Positions 10,843 through 20,138 of a DNA stretch of 64,000 nt are shown piece by piece. Positions within the stretch are counted from its first letter, which is position 1. Each line of letters starts with the position of its first letter. The position numbers and the translations under genes are program-made. The stretch is from Ruegeria arenilitoris (lineage in GTDB: Bacteria; Pseudomonadota; Alphaproteobacteria; Rhodobacterales; Rhodobacteraceae). The DNA is taken from assembly GCF_013032855.1 (NCBI RefSeq), contig NZ_WQDA01000002.1, positions 496,001 to 560,000 on the forward strand, in the 5' to 3' direction. The notes beneath the pieces were generated by a model that had not been told where the DNA came from, did no database searches, and saw only the letters and a list, made by a program, of their open reading frames with translations.

Positions 10843-12732
10843 ATGGCGTACCAGGACGTGTATGACAGCTGGAAAAATGACCCAGAGGCTTTCTGGATGG
10901 AAGCCGCCAAAGGCATCGACTGGATCCGACCACCATCGAAAGCACTGTTTGACGACAACGCTCCTCTGTACGAATGGTTCTGCGATGCCAAGGTGAACAC
11001 CTGCTGGAACGCCGTGGACCGCCATGTGGAAAACGGCCGGGGCGAGCAGACCGCCATCATCTATGACAGCCCGATCACCCACACCAAGCGCGAGATCTCC
11101 TACATGGAACTGCGCAATCGCGTGGCGACCCTGGCCGGTGCGCTGCGGGCCAAGGGGATCGAACAGGGCGACCGCGTCATCATCTACATGCCGATGATCC
11201 CCGAGGCGCTCGAGGCGATGCTGGCCTGCGCGCGGCTGGGTGCGGTGCATTCGGTGGTCTTTGGCGGGTTTGCCAGCAACGAGCTGGCCGTTCGGATCGA
11301 CGACGCCAAACCCAAGGCGATCATCGCGGCGTCCTGCGGGCTGGAGCCCGGTCGTGTGGTACATTACAAGCCACTGCTGGACGGCGCCATCGACATGGCC
11401 AGCCACAAGCCCGAGTTCTGCGTGATCTTCCAGCGCGAACAGGAAGTGGCCAAGCTGATCGAAGGGCGCGACTTCAACTGGCACGGCTTCCAATACGGTG
11501 TCGAGCCGGCCGAGTGTGTGCCGGTCGCAGGCAATGATCCCGCCTACATCCTTTACACCTCGGGCACCACGGGGGCGCCCAAAGGCGTCGTGCGGCCCAC
11601 GGCGGGGCACCTTGTGGCGCTGAACTGGACGATGAAGAACATCTACAACGTCGATCCCGGCGATGTGTTCTGGGCGGCCTCGGACGTGGGCTGGGTCGTG
11701 GGTCACTCCTACATCTGCTATGGCCCGCTGATCCACGGCAACACCACCATCGTGTTCGAGGGCAAGCCCGTCGGCACACCCGATTCCGGCACCTTCTGGC
11801 GGGTGATTTCCGAGCACAAGGTCAAAAGCTTTTTTACCGCCCCAACGGCGATCCGCGCGGTCAAGCGCGAGGACCCCAAGGGCGAGATGCTGGCGAAATA
11901 CGACCTGTCCTGCCTCAAGGCCCTGTTCCTGGCCGGTGAACGCGCCGACCCGGACACGATCACTTGGGCGCAGGACGCGCTGAAGGTTCCGGTCGTCGAC
12001 CACTGGTGGCAGACCGAAACCGGCTGGACCATCGCCGGCAACCCGCTGGGGATCGAGGAACTGCCGATCAAGCTGGGCTCGCCCGCCAAGCCGATGCCCG
12101 GCTATGACGTGCAGATCCTGGACGAAGGCGGCCACCCGATGAAACCGGGCGAGCTGGGCGCGATCGCGGTCAAGCTGCCCCTGCCGCCGGGAACGCTGCC
12201 GACCCTGTGGAATGCCGAGGAGCGGTTCAAGAAATCCTATCTCGAGCATTTCCCGGGCTACTATGAAACCGGCGATGCCGGGATGATCGACGAAGACGGT
12301 TACCTGTATATCATGGCCCGCACCGATGACGTGATCAACGTGGCCGGCCACCGCCTGTCCACCGGCGCGATGGAGGAGGTTCTGGCAGCCCATCCCGATG
12401 TGGCCGAATGCGCAGTCATCGGTGTATCGGACCAGTTGAAGGGTCAGGCCCCGGTTGGCTTCCTGTGCCTGAACGCAGGCTGCAATCGTGACCATGCCGA
12501 GATCGCGAAAGAGGTCGTGCAGATGGTGCGCGACAAAATCGGGCCCGTTGCGGCATTCAAACTGGCCGTCGTAGTGGATCGTCTGCCAAAGACACGGTCT
12601 GGCAAGATCCTGCGTGGAACGATGGTATCGATCGCCGATGGCAAAGATTACAAAATGCCCGCCACGATCGACGATCCGGCCATTCTGGACGAAATTACCG
12701 AAGCCCTGAAATCAATCGGTTACGCCCAGTAA
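10843..12732 (+). CDS. prpE: propionyl-CoA synthetase (short-chain acyl-CoA synthetase)
   Basis: A 629-residue AMP-forming ligase. It begins MAYQDVYDSWKNDPEAFW, the N-terminal domain (DUF3448) shared by acetyl- and propionyl-CoA synthetases. Motifs are the P-loop YTSGTTGAPKGVVR, VDHWWQTETGW, YYETGDAG, the hinge and C-domain DDVINVAGHRLSTG, and the acetylatable lysine motif PKTRSGKILR. The overall sequence is closer to PrpE than to AcsA. The start lies behind GGGAGGAGG. The upstream TTTGCAAA boxes indicate control by an acyl-CoA-responsive regulator. Confidence 0.92.
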   Translation: MAYQDVYDSWKNDPEAFWMEAAKGIDWIRPPSKALFDDNAPLYEWFCDAKVNTCWNAVDRHVENGRGEQTAIIYDSPITHTKREISYMELRNRVATLAGALRAKGIEQGDRVIIYMPMIPEALEAMLACARLGAVHSVVFGGFASNELAVRIDDAKPKAIIAASCGLEPGRVVHYKPLLDGAIDMASHKPEFCVIFQREQEVAKLIEGRDFNWHGFQYGVEPAECVPVAGNDPAYILYTSGTTGAPKGVVRPTAGHLVALNWTMKNIYNVDPGDVFWAASDVGWVVGHSYICYGPLIHGNTTIVFEGKPVGTPDSGTFWRVISEHKVKSFFTAPTAIRAVKREDPKGEMLAKYDLSCLKALFLAGERADPDTITWAQDALKVPVVDHWWQTETGWTIAGNPLGIEELPIKLGSPAKPMPGYDVQILDEGGHPMKPGELGAIAVKLPLPPGTLPTLWNAEERFKKSYLEHFPGYYETGDAGMIDEDGYLYIMARTDDVINVAGHRLSTGAMEEVLAAHPDVAECAVIGVSDQLKGQAPVGFLCLNAGCNRDHAEIAKEVVQMVRDKIGPVAAFKLAVVVDRLPKTRSGKILRGTMVSIADGKDYKMPATIDDPAILDEITEALKSIGYAQ

Positions 12733-12741
12733 CCGGGCATC

Positions 12742-12760
12742 GGGCGGCCCCGGGCCGCCC
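12742..12760 (+). terminator. GC-rich hairpin after prpE
   Basis: GGGCGGC (12742-12748) pairs with GCCGCCC (12754-12760) around a very short loop, 9 bp after the prpE stop. No T-tract follows, so intrinsic termination is possible but weakly supported. Confidence 0.4.
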
Positions 12761-12822
12761 GCCCTGCCCTGCGGGGTTGCAACCATTGGCAGACCGCCTA
12801 CTGTGCCCTTGACGGAGGGCAC

Positions 12823-14262
12823 ATGGCAAATGACGACATCTGGCGCCTGAGCGCCACAGTACTCGCAAAACTGACCCGCTCCGGCGAATTGAGCGCGACC
12901 GAAGCCGTCCAAAGCGCAATCGACCGGATGCACGCGCTGAACCCGGCGCTGAATGCCGTCGTCGAAGACCTCAGCGCCGAGGCGCGGGAGCGCGCCCGCG
13001 CCCTCGATGCCCAGCGGGCCCGCGGCGAACCGACCGGCCCGCTGCACGGCGTTCCCGTCACGATCAAAGTCAATGTCGACCAGAAGGGCCATGCCACGAC
13101 CAACGGTGTGACCGCTCTGAAAGACGTAATTGCCCCCGACGATGCGCCCGTCGTGTCGAACCTGCTGAAGGCTGGGGCGGTGGTGATTGGCCGGACCAAC
13201 ACGCCCGAGTTCTCATTCCGTGCCGACACCGACAACCCGCTTTATGGACGCACCCACAACCCTTGGGGCCGACATATTTCTCCCGGGGGCTCCTCGGGCG
13301 GGGCCGGTGTGGCGGTGATGACGGGCATGGGGGCGCTGGCGCATGGAAACGACATCGGCGGCAGCCTGCGGTTTCCGGCCGCGGCCCTTGGCGCGGTGAC
13401 CGTGAAGCCGGGCTTGGGGCGCGTTCCCGCATGGAACCCCAGCCAAACCGCCGAACGTGGACTGCTTGCGCAATCCATGTCGGTGCAAGGCCTGATCACC
13501 CGCAGCGCGGCTGACCTGCACCTGGCCATGCCCAGCCTGATCGCGCCGGATCCGCGCGATCCGTTTCACGTTCCGCTGCCCTGGCGCGTGACCGAGCCTG
13601 ACCAGCAGCCGCGGGCAGCTTTCACCAAGAACACTTTCGGTTACGATCTCCACCCCGAGGTCGACAAGGCGCTGGACACGGCCCGTGATGCACTGGTTGA
13701 TGCCGGGTACACCGTTGACGAGATCGACCCTCCGAACGTTTTTGAATGTGGACGGCTGGGTTATCGCGCATTGATGGGCGAGGTTCTGACCCTGATGAAA
13801 GCCGATGTCGAGGCGGCCGGGTCCGAGACAATCCAGCGCATCTTTGCCACTTACTTCCAGGAATTTCCCCCGATCACCGGCCCGGACCTGATCCGAGCAC
13901 TGGCGCAGCGCAGCCACTATGCGCGGGAATGGTCCCTGTTCTTGGAGGACTACCCGCTGGTGCTGTCGCCTTTCCTGCCGCAGCCCTTTTTCAGACCCGA
14001 CCGTGATACAGAAGGCTCGGAAGGCGTACACGAAGTGCTGGGCTGCGCGGTCTATTCCTATGCGATGAACTTTCTGGGCCTGCCCGCCGCCTGCGTTCCG
14101 GCGCGTTTGGCCGAATTGCCGAGTGGGCGCCAGCCAATCAACGTTCAGATCGCAGCGCAGCGCTGGCGCGAGGACCTGGCGTTGGACGCCGCCATCGCGA
14201 TTGAAGCCCGGGTTGGTCGTATGGCTGATCACCTGTGGGCCGATCTGGCACGCACGGGCTGA
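12823..14262 (+). CDS. amidase signature family protein
   Basis: The 479-residue product has the amidase signature Ser-cisSer-Lys triad: Lys in VPVTIKVNVD, cis-Ser in SPGGSSGGAG and nucleophile Ser in GNDIGGSLRFPA. Members hydrolyse amides such as acylamides, urethanes or Glu-tRNA intermediates. Because it is not linked to gatC/gatB, it is a catabolic amidase rather than GatA. The substrate is unknown. The ATG follows GACGGAGGGC. A hairpin follows the stop. Confidence 0.88.
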   Translation: MANDDIWRLSATVLAKLTRSGELSATEAVQSAIDRMHALNPALNAVVEDLSAEARERARALDAQRARGEPTGPLHGVPVTIKVNVDQKGHATTNGVTALKDVIAPDDAPVVSNLLKAGAVVIGRTNTPEFSFRADTDNPLYGRTHNPWGRHISPGGSSGGAGVAVMTGMGALAHGNDIGGSLRFPAAALGAVTVKPGLGRVPAWNPSQTAERGLLAQSMSVQGLITRSAADLHLAMPSLIAPDPRDPFHVPLPWRVTEPDQQPRAAFTKNTFGYDLHPEVDKALDTARDALVDAGYTVDEIDPPNVFECGRLGYRALMGEVLTLMKADVEAAGSETIQRIFATYFQEFPPITGPDLIRALAQRSHYAREWSLFLEDYPLVLSPFLPQPFFRPDRDTEGSEGVHEVLGCAVYSYAMNFLGLPAACVPARLAELPSGRQPINVQIAAQRWREDLALDAAIAIEARVGRMADHLWADLARTG

Positions 14263-14295
14263 AACACCAACCGCTTTCAACTGCCCAAAATAATT

Positions 14296-14321
14296 GACCC
14301 CGGGACTGAGAGCCCGGGGTC
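14296..14321 (+). terminator. hairpin after the amidase gene
   Basis: GACCCCGGG (14296-14304) and CCCGGGGTC (14313-14321) form a perfect 9-bp stem with an 8-base loop, 33 bp after the amidase stop. There is no T-run on the plus side; on the minus side AATTATTTTGG follows, so it may also end transcripts from nadK. The rest of 14263-14524 shows no gene I can support. Confidence 0.55.
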
Positions 14322-14524
14322 CACGTGCTAAAATATGCCCGGATTGTGATGACGAGCGTAGCACCACCCACCCTCGCCAGCGCGAAAACTGCGCAATCAT
14401 CCGAAAACACCATTTGGTGGCCACTCACTCCCACCGCGGCGTGTTCTCCGGGCAAGATCAGCATAGCTGAGAGGTGGTCAGCTTCCTGTGAACTGCTTCA
14501 CATAAGTCCGAGAATCTCGGGAAT

Positions 14525-15286
14525 TTATGTAAATTGTTCAATCGTTAGACGCTCTTCCAGGCCATGCCCGGGGTCAAACAGGATCCTGTGACGGATCTTG
14601 GGTTCCGACCGAATCTCGACCCAATCGATATCCGGAAAGGATATGGAATCAGCGTCCGCCATCACCGGACGCTTGTCGGCCTCAAGCACGTCAAAGCGCA
14701 CATGCGCCGTACTGGGCAGCAACGCACCGCGCCACCGCCGAGGACGAAAGGCCGCAATGGCCGTCAGCGCCAGAACATCCGACCCAATGGGCAGAATCGG
14801 GCCATGTGCCGAATAGTTGTAGGCGGTCGACCCGGCGGGCGTGGACAACAGCGCCCCGTCACAGACCAGTTCGGCCAACCGCACCCGGCCATTCACGCTG
14901 ATCTTCAGGCGCGCGGCTTGCGGACCGGCGCGCAGCAACGAAACCTCGTTAATCGCAAGGGCTTCGTGCACCTGTCCCGATTGGTCCATGGCCTTCATCA
15001 TCAAGGGGTTGATGACTTCTTCTTCGGCGGCTCTCAGACGCTCCATCAGATCGGCTTCGTGGAACTCGTTCATCAGAAACCCGATGGTCCCGCGATTCAT
15101 GCCGTAGACCGGCACATCCAGATGCTGCGTGTTGTGCAGCGTCCGCAACATGAACCCGTCGCCGCCCAGCGCCACGATGACATCCGCATCTCGGGGCGCC
15201 GCATTGCCATAGCGTGCCACCAGTTTGTTGCGGGCCGACTGCGCGACATCCACGTCGCTGGCGAGAAAAGCGATTCTCTTGGTCAT
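14525..15286 (-). CDS. nadK: NAD kinase
   Basis: A protein of 253 residues, short but normal for alphaproteobacterial NadK. It phosphorylates NAD to NADP. The GGDGFMLRTLH motif, the NRGTIGFLMN segment and the STPAGSTAYNYSAHGPI diphosphate/substrate motif are all present. The start MTKRIAFLASD at 15286 is preferred to upstream extension because homology begins there. It is divergent from glyA. Confidence 0.95.
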   Translation of the reverse strand: MTKRIAFLASDVDVAQSARNKLVARYGNAAPRDADVIVALGGDGFMLRTLHNTQHLDVPVYGMNRGTIGFLMNEFHEADLMERLRAAEEEVINPLMMKAMDQSGQVHEALAINEVSLLRAGPQAARLKISVNGRVRLAELVCDGALLSTPAGSTAYNYSAHGPILPIGSDVLALTAIAAFRPRRWRGALLPSTAHVRFDVLEADKRPVMADADSISFPDIDWVEIRSEPKIRHRILFDPGHGLEERLTIEQFT

Positions 15287-15406
15287 GTTTTCCGGTTTCC
15301 GGTGCTGCGCATTTGGTTCCGAAACAAACATACCTTTCCCCATTAGGCCAGACGTGACGCCGCAGCTGGCCATTTCGTCGCTTTAAAGTCTTTTTCATCC
15401 GTACAG

Positions 15407-15420
15407 TTTCCTATAGGAAA
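15407..15420. promoter_or_regulatory. 14-bp palindrome before glyA
   Basis: TTTCCTATAGGAAA is a perfect palindrome 34 bp before the glyA ATG, between the divergent nadK and glyA starts. It could be an operator overlapping the glyA promoter; I cannot name the regulator. Confidence 0.4.
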
Positions 15421-15454
15421 TCCGCCAAACCAACCTCAGCCATGCGGAGCGCCC

Positions 15455-16750
15455 ATGAACGCCAACCTTCGTGATACCGGTTTCTTCACCCAGTCCCTCG
15501 CGGATCGTGACCCTGAACTTTTTGGGGCAATCACCTCCGAACTGGGACGTCAGCGCGACGAGATCGAGCTGATCGCTTCGGAAAACATCGTCAGCGCAGC
15601 TGTCATGGAGGCGCAGGGCTCGGTCATGACCAACAAATACGCCGAAGGCTATCCCGGCCGGCGTTACTATGGCGGCTGCCAGTTCGTCGACATCGCCGAG
15701 AACCTGGCCATCGACCGCGCCAAGCAACTGTTCGGTTGCGAATTCGCCAACGTGCAGCCGAATTCGGGATCACAAGCTAACCAGGGCGTGTTCCAGGCGC
15801 TGATCCAGCCGGGCGACACCATTCTGGGCATGAGCCTGGATGCTGGCGGTCACCTGACCCATGGCGCCAAGCCCAACCAGTCGGGCAAGTGGTTCAATGC
15901 GGTTCAGTACGGCGTGCGCAAGCAGGACAACATGCTGGACTACGATCAGGTCGAGGCGCTGGCCAAAGAACACCAGCCCAAGCTGATCATCGCCGGCGGC
16001 TCGGCCATTCCGCGCCAGATCGACTTTGCCCGCATGCGCGAGATCGCCGACATGGTGGGGGCTTATCTGCACGTAGACATGGCGCATTTCGCCGGTCTGG
16101 TCGCCGCGGGCGAGCATCCCAGCCCCTTCCCGCACGCGCATGTAGCCACGACCACCACGCACAAAACCCTGCGCGGCCCGCGTGGCGGCATGATCCTGAC
16201 CAATGACGAGACGATAGCCAAAAAGGTGAACTCAGCCATCTTCCCGGGCATCCAGGGCGGCCCACTAATGCATGTGATCGCGGCAAAGGCCGTGGCATTT
16301 GGCGAGGCGTTGCAGCCTTCGTTCAAAGACTACATCAAACAGGTCGTCGTCAACGCTCAGGCGTTGTCGGATCAGCTGATCAAGGGCGGCCTGGACACGG
16401 TGACCCACGGCACCGACACCCATGTTGTTCTGGTCGACCTGCGCCCCAAAGGCGTCAAGGGCAACGCGACCGAAAAGGCGCTGGGCCGTGCGCACATCAC
16501 CTGCAACAAGAACGGCGTGCCGTTCGATCCTGAAAAGCCGACCGTGACCAGCGGCATCCGTCTGGGCTCGCCCGCAGGCACGACCCGAGGCTTTGGAGAG
16601 CCCGAGTTCCGCCAGATTGCGGACTGGATCATCGAAGTGGTCGATGGGCTGGCCGCCAATGGTGAAGACAACAACGGTGAGGTCGAGGCGCGGGTCAAAG
16701 CGCAGGTCGCGGATCTGTGCGCCAAGTTCCCGATCTACCCGAACCTCTGA
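15455..16750 (+). CDS. glyA: serine hydroxymethyltransferase
   Basis: A 431-residue PLP enzyme of standard length, interconverting serine and glycine with transfer of the one-carbon unit to tetrahydrofolate. The PLP lysine lies in [13 protein letters not shown]; other hallmarks are [29 protein letters not shown] and [14 protein letters not shown]. It is a single gene closed by an intrinsic terminator. Nothing unusual is seen. Confidence 0.98.
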   Translation: MNANLRDTGFFTQSLADRDPELFGAITSELGRQRDEIELIASENIVSAAVMEAQGSVMTNKYAEGYPGRRYYGGCQFVDIAENLAIDRAKQLFGCEFANVQPNSGSQANQGVFQALIQPGDTILGMSLDAGGHLTHGAKPNQSGKWFNAVQYGVRKQDNMLDYDQVEALAKEHQPKLIIAGGSAIPRQIDFARMREIADMVGAYLHVDMAHFAGLVAAGEHPSPFPHAHVATTTTHKTLRGPRGGMILTNDETIAKKVNSAIFPGIQGGPLMHVIAAKAVAFGEALQPSFKDYIKQVVVNAQALSDQLIKGGLDTVTHGTDTHVVLVDLRPKGVKGNATEKALGRAHITCNKNGVPFDPEKPTVTSGIRLGSPAGTTRGFGEPEFRQIADWIIEVVDGLAANGEDNNGEVEARVKAQVADLCAKFPIYPNL

Positions 16751-16771
16751 CGCCACAAAGTCAGAAACAAC

Positions 16772-16805
16772 AAAATGGCGCCTTTAGCGGGCGCCATTTT
16801 TCTTT
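16772..16805 (+). terminator. rho-independent terminator of glyA
   Basis: AAAATGGCGCC (16772-16782) and GGCGCCATTTT (16790-16800) form an 11-bp perfect stem with a 7-base loop, followed by TTCTTT. The A-rich left side makes it a possible bidirectional terminator, serving the convergent gene ending at 16823 as well. Confidence 0.9.
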
Positions 16806-16822
16806 AATGTCAGATGCCCTGA

Positions 16823-17197
16823 TCAGATCAGATCGCGCCACCAAAGCACGACCAGAAACAGTGCGGCCAAGGCCAGAATGTTGAAGGCTAGCCCCCCGAG
16901 CATGCCCAGAAACCAACCCCAGCGGCGATCCGCCAGATTGATGGCGCGCAGATGCGACTGAACATCCTTCGCCGCCTTTTCCAGGGTCGGCGAGTCCAGG
17001 GTCAGCCGGAGCTTGGGATGCTCGACCAACGGCTCGGCACGGGCGAGTTCCATTGCCTGTTTGTAGACCTTGCGCGGCAAGCGACGCTTGGCACGGCGCA
17101 CCGACTCGGCCAGGGTCTTGCCCTTTGCGCCCAGTTTTTTGCGCAACAGGATTATCGTCTGCGCGATCTGGGTCTGAATTTCTGTTTCCTGAGCCAT
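16823..17197 (-). CDS. small C-terminally anchored membrane protein
   Basis: A protein of 124 residues; I chose the MAQETEIQTQ start, just inside a GGAGGGGCGC site. A basic, helical N-terminal two thirds (LLRKKLGAKGKTLAESVRRA) is followed by a hydrophobic C-terminal segment ending LFLVVLWWRDLI. It does not match a function I know. The tail suggests anchoring in the inner membrane with the basic part in the cytoplasm. It is convergent with glyA. Confidence 0.7.
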   Translation of the reverse strand: MAQETEIQTQIAQTIILLRKKLGAKGKTLAESVRRAKRRLPRKVYKQAMELARAEPLVEHPKLRLTLDSPTLEKAAKDVQSHLRAINLADRRWGWFLGMLGGLAFNILALAALFLVVLWWRDLI

Positions 17198-17286
17198 GCG
17201 CCCCTCCTGACGGGGCAATCTAACGGTCTGCGCAGGCGGTCACAATGGGGCTGGTTGTCCGGAGCGCCGGACGGTATCAGAAAGAC

Positions 17287-18048
17287 ATGCTGAACACGAT
17301 CACACATGGCGAACCGACGTCCCGCACACCGCTGTTGATTGCCCATGGGCTATACGGATCGGCCCGAAACTGGGGGGTGATTGCGCGTCGGCTGTCAGAT
17401 GAACGTCAGGTGGTGGCGGTCGACATGCGCAACCACGCCCACAGCTTCTGGGACGACCGGCACGATTATCCGGCATTGGCGGATGATTTGGCTGAGGTCA
17501 TCGAAAGCATGGGCGGCGTGGCAGACGTGATCGGGCATTCGATGGGCGGCAAGTCGGCAATGACATTGGCGCTCGAGCATGGCGAAATGGTCCACAGGCT
17601 GGTCGTGGCGGACATCGCTCCGGTTCGGTACAGCCACACGCAAATGCCATATATCGAGGCCATGCGCGCCGTGGACATGACACAGGTCGCGCGCCGCTCG
17701 GACGTGGAACAGCAACTGGCCGATCTTGGAGTCGAGAAGGCATTGCAGAGCTTCTTCACTCAGTCGCTGGACGTTCCCGGCAAACGCTGGCGGCTGAACC
17801 TGGACGTATTGGCCAAAGAGATGCCGAATATCATGGGTTTTCCGGACTTTACCTCACACTGGGACGGCCCGGCGCTGTTTCTCGCCGGTGCGGAGTCGGA
17901 CTATGTTCAGGCAAGTCACCGCGAAATCATCAAATCCTTGTTCCCGAACGCCCGTTTCGCCAAGATTCCGGGCGCAGGCCATTGGCTGCACGCCGAAAAA
18001 CCGCGTGAGTTCGAAGCTGCTGTCCGGACATTTCTGAACGCCACCTAA
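17287..18048 (+). CDS. alpha/beta hydrolase (YbfF-like esterase)
   Basis: The product has 253 residues, starting MLNTITHGEP. The nucleophile elbow VIGHSMGGKSAM carries the catalytic Ser, the acid is probably the Asp in AGAESDYV, and the His lies in PGAGHWLHAEKP. The oxyanion segment HGLYGSARNW is typical of the YbfF/epoxide hydrolase-like group of small acyl esterases. The physiological ester is unknown. A small membrane gene lies convergent just beyond its stop. Confidence 0.88.
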   Translation: MLNTITHGEPTSRTPLLIAHGLYGSARNWGVIARRLSDERQVVAVDMRNHAHSFWDDRHDYPALADDLAEVIESMGGVADVIGHSMGGKSAMTLALEHGEMVHRLVVADIAPVRYSHTQMPYIEAMRAVDMTQVARRSDVEQQLADLGVEKALQSFFTQSLDVPGKRWRLNLDVLAKEMPNIMGFPDFTSHWDGPALFLAGAESDYVQASHREIIKSLFPNARFAKIPGAGHWLHAEKPREFEAAVRTFLNAT

Positions 18049-18053
18049 GCTCT

Positions 18054-18233
18054 CTATTGGTACAGGCGCTTGGCGACCAGCCAGGATGCGGGCAAAGCCG
18101 CGACCGCTCCGACGGCTGCGGCACCCACGATGGCCAGGGTCGAAACCATTCCCGCGGTCAGCACGGCGATAACGGCCGTACCCGCGAGGGCGGTCGCGAT
18201 CAGGGAATACAGTAGCGCTGCAAGTCTCATCAT
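18054..18233 (-). CDS. small two-helix membrane protein
   Basis: A 59-residue frame beginning with two adjacent ATG codons (18233 and 18230) behind AAGGA. The translation, MMRLAALLYSLIATALAG onwards, has two hydrophobic helices and ends in a basic VAKRLYQ. It encodes almost no polar residues and looks like a conserved small inner-membrane protein of the Rhodobacterales. Function unknown. It ends six bases from the stop of the convergent hydrolase. Confidence 0.7.
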   Translation of the reverse strand: MMRLAALLYSLIATALAGTAVIAVLTAGMVSTLAIVGAAAVGAVAALPASWLVAKRLYQ

Positions 18234-18318
18234 TGCCAGTCGTCCTTGTTGATGGCGTCTGACGCGCAGATTGCCGAAGCGTAATACAATCGGCTTTGAT
18301 GCAGATCAGGCTGGGTCC

Positions 18319-18711
18319 CTACATCCCGGAATCAACCGGGCCGACGTAGTCGCCCCCGCCGTTTACCCAGTCCGAGAACCCACCCAGGTTGTAGACATGC
18401 TGATACCCCATGTCCTTGAGCAACTTGCCCGCAAGTGCCGCCCGTCCGCCCGAAGCGCAATGCAGAATGATCGGGCGATCCTTCCGCAGCTCGGGGTCAT
18501 GCGATTGCAGCGCAGGATCGGCACGAAACTCGAGCATACCGCGTGAGATATGGTGAGATCCGACGGCGCGACCGGTCTTTTCCAGTTCAGGCGCATCGCG
18601 AATGTCCAGCAGCAGCGCACCCTGCTGCAATAGCTCCCTGGCTTGCGCGGCGCTGATACGTTGAACAACGGAATTCGCGGTCTCAAGCATCTCTTGAACG
18701 GTCAATGGCAT
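18319..18711 (-). CDS. rhodanese-like sulfurtransferase
   Basis: A 130-residue single rhodanese domain. The active loop CASGGRA holds the persulfide Cys, and LLDIRDAPELEKTG and VYNLGGFSDWVNGG are the usual flanking motifs. Such proteins move sulfane sulfur or act as detoxifying transferases. There is no signal peptide, so it is cytosolic. The start sits behind GGGAGGG. Between its start and the HlyD stop only about 75 bp remain, with no shared function evident. Confidence 0.88.
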   Translation of the reverse strand: MPLTVQEMLETANSVVQRISAAQARELLQQGALLLDIRDAPELEKTGRAVGSHHISRGMLEFRADPALQSHDPELRKDRPIILHCASGGRAALAGKLLKDMGYQHVYNLGGFSDWVNGGGDYVGPVDSGM

Positions 18712-18785
18712 TCGTGCGGTCCCTCCCGGATTTTCACGAATGCTAGCACGGGGCCTTTTGTATTTGTAAGCGTTATGGTGGTCGC

Positions 18786-20126
18786 CTATTGCTCGCGAAA
18801 GGCCCGAGACATGCTGTCGACGATCGGCTTGGCGATATAGGCGGCAAAGGTGCGTTCCTCGGTCTGGATCATGATCTCGGCCGGCATGCCGGGGGTCGGA
18901 ATGAAACCCCGTACCCGGTCCATCTCGTCAGGCTCCAACGACACCCGGGCCAGATAGACCTCTTGAGGTATTCCGCTGGCTTCTTCCAGAACCGCGTCCG
19001 CCGAGACGTAAAAGACTTCGCCCGTCAGAACCGGTGTCGTGCGCTGATTCAAAGCTACCAACCGCACGGTCGCGGTCTGGCCGGTCACAACGCTGTCGAT
19101 ATCGGTGCGCGGGATCTGGGCCTCGATGATCAGCGGGGCATCAGCTGGCAGGATTTCGGCAATCGGCTTGCCGGTCTCGATGACGCCGCCCGGCGTGTAA
19201 TAGTGCAGTCGCACAACCGTGCCATCGACCGGGGCGCGAACCACCGCGCGGGCAAGAACACTGCTGGCCTGGCGCGATTTTTCCCGCACGCTTTCCAGAT
19301 CCGCCTCGATTACACCCAGTTCGTCCAGCGCTGCTTCGCGATAGGCAGACCGGGTCCGGGTGATCTGCTCTTCGTATTTCAGCAGCATCTGGCTGGTTTC
19401 CGAAGCCTCGGCCGCCAGTCGGGCCAACTGCCCGTCCGCTTCGGCCTGGACCCGCCGGATGGTGTTCAACTCACCCTTTCGGACAAGCCCTTTTTCGAAC
19501 AACGCGTTCTTGGTTTCGTATTCTTCCTGAAGGATCGCCTTGCGGCGCTCCATGCTTTCCAATTGCGCCTCGAAGCCGCTGGCCCTGATCTTCAGCGCCT
19601 CGATATTACGTTCGAGAAGAGCAATGTCATTCAGCAGTGTCTTCCGCGAGACTTCGAAACTGAGCCGCTGGTTGTCGAGAATGGTCATCACTTCAACGTC
19701 GTCGGACGCTTCGATCAGGGCGGGTGAAAACTCCAAAGTGTCCTTTTCGGCGTATTCCGCCAGCAAGCGCTCGACCATCGCCTGAAGGCGGATCTTGCGG
19801 ATGAACAATTCACGCTCATTTGCCTCGGCCGAGGTCTGGTCGAGTGTCATCAAGACCTGCCCCTCCTGCACGGTCTGGCCTTCGGTGACCAGGATCTGTT
19901 CGATGATCCCTCCTTCAAGATGCTGAACGATCTTGTTGCGCCCGGTGGCCACAAAGCTGCCTTGAGCAATCACTGCGGCCGCGAGAGGCGCCTGAAACGA
20001 CCACAGGCCGAACCCGCCGAAACAGGCGACCAGCAGCACGGTGCCCACGACCATGAACTTGGTTATCGATCTCGGAACCTCGGCGTACCAAAGGGCGGGA
20101 TCGTCTACTTGGACCAATTCGTTCAT
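18786..20126 (-). CDS. type I secretion membrane-fusion protein (HlyD family)
   Basis: A protein of 446 residues with a short cytoplasmic N-terminus, a transmembrane helix near 25-45, a biotinyl-lipoyl-like hairpin (NKIVQHLEGGIIEQILVTEG), a long coiled coil (about 95-280) and a C-terminal beta-barrel domain. This is the PrtE/HlyD architecture that links an ABC exporter to a TolC-type outer-membrane channel. It lies 12 bp after the ABC exporter gene and is the last gene of the locus; no TolC homologue is encoded here. Confidence 0.93.
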   Translation of the reverse strand: MNELVQVDDPALWYAEVPRSITKFMVVGTVLLVACFGGFGLWSFQAPLAAAVIAQGSFVATGRNKIVQHLEGGIIEQILVTEGQTVQEGQVLMTLDQTSAEANERELFIRKIRLQAMVERLLAEYAEKDTLEFSPALIEASDDVEVMTILDNQRLSFEVSRKTLLNDIALLERNIEALKIRASGFEAQLESMERRKAILQEEYETKNALFEKGLVRKGELNTIRRVQAEADGQLARLAAEASETSQMLLKYEEQITRTRSAYREAALDELGVIEADLESVREKSRQASSVLARAVVRAPVDGTVVRLHYYTPGGVIETGKPIAEILPADAPLIIEAQIPRTDIDSVVTGQTATVRLVALNQRTTPVLTGEVFYVSADAVLEEASGIPQEVYLARVSLEPDEMDRVRGFIPTPGMPAEIMIQTEERTFAAYIAKPIVDSMSRAFREQ

Positions 20127-20138
20127 CTTTACCCCCGT

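Noticed and set aside
14325..14591. 88-residue frame between the amidase and nadK genes
   Set aside because: No ribosome-binding site, overlaps the nadK 3' end, and its composition looks random.
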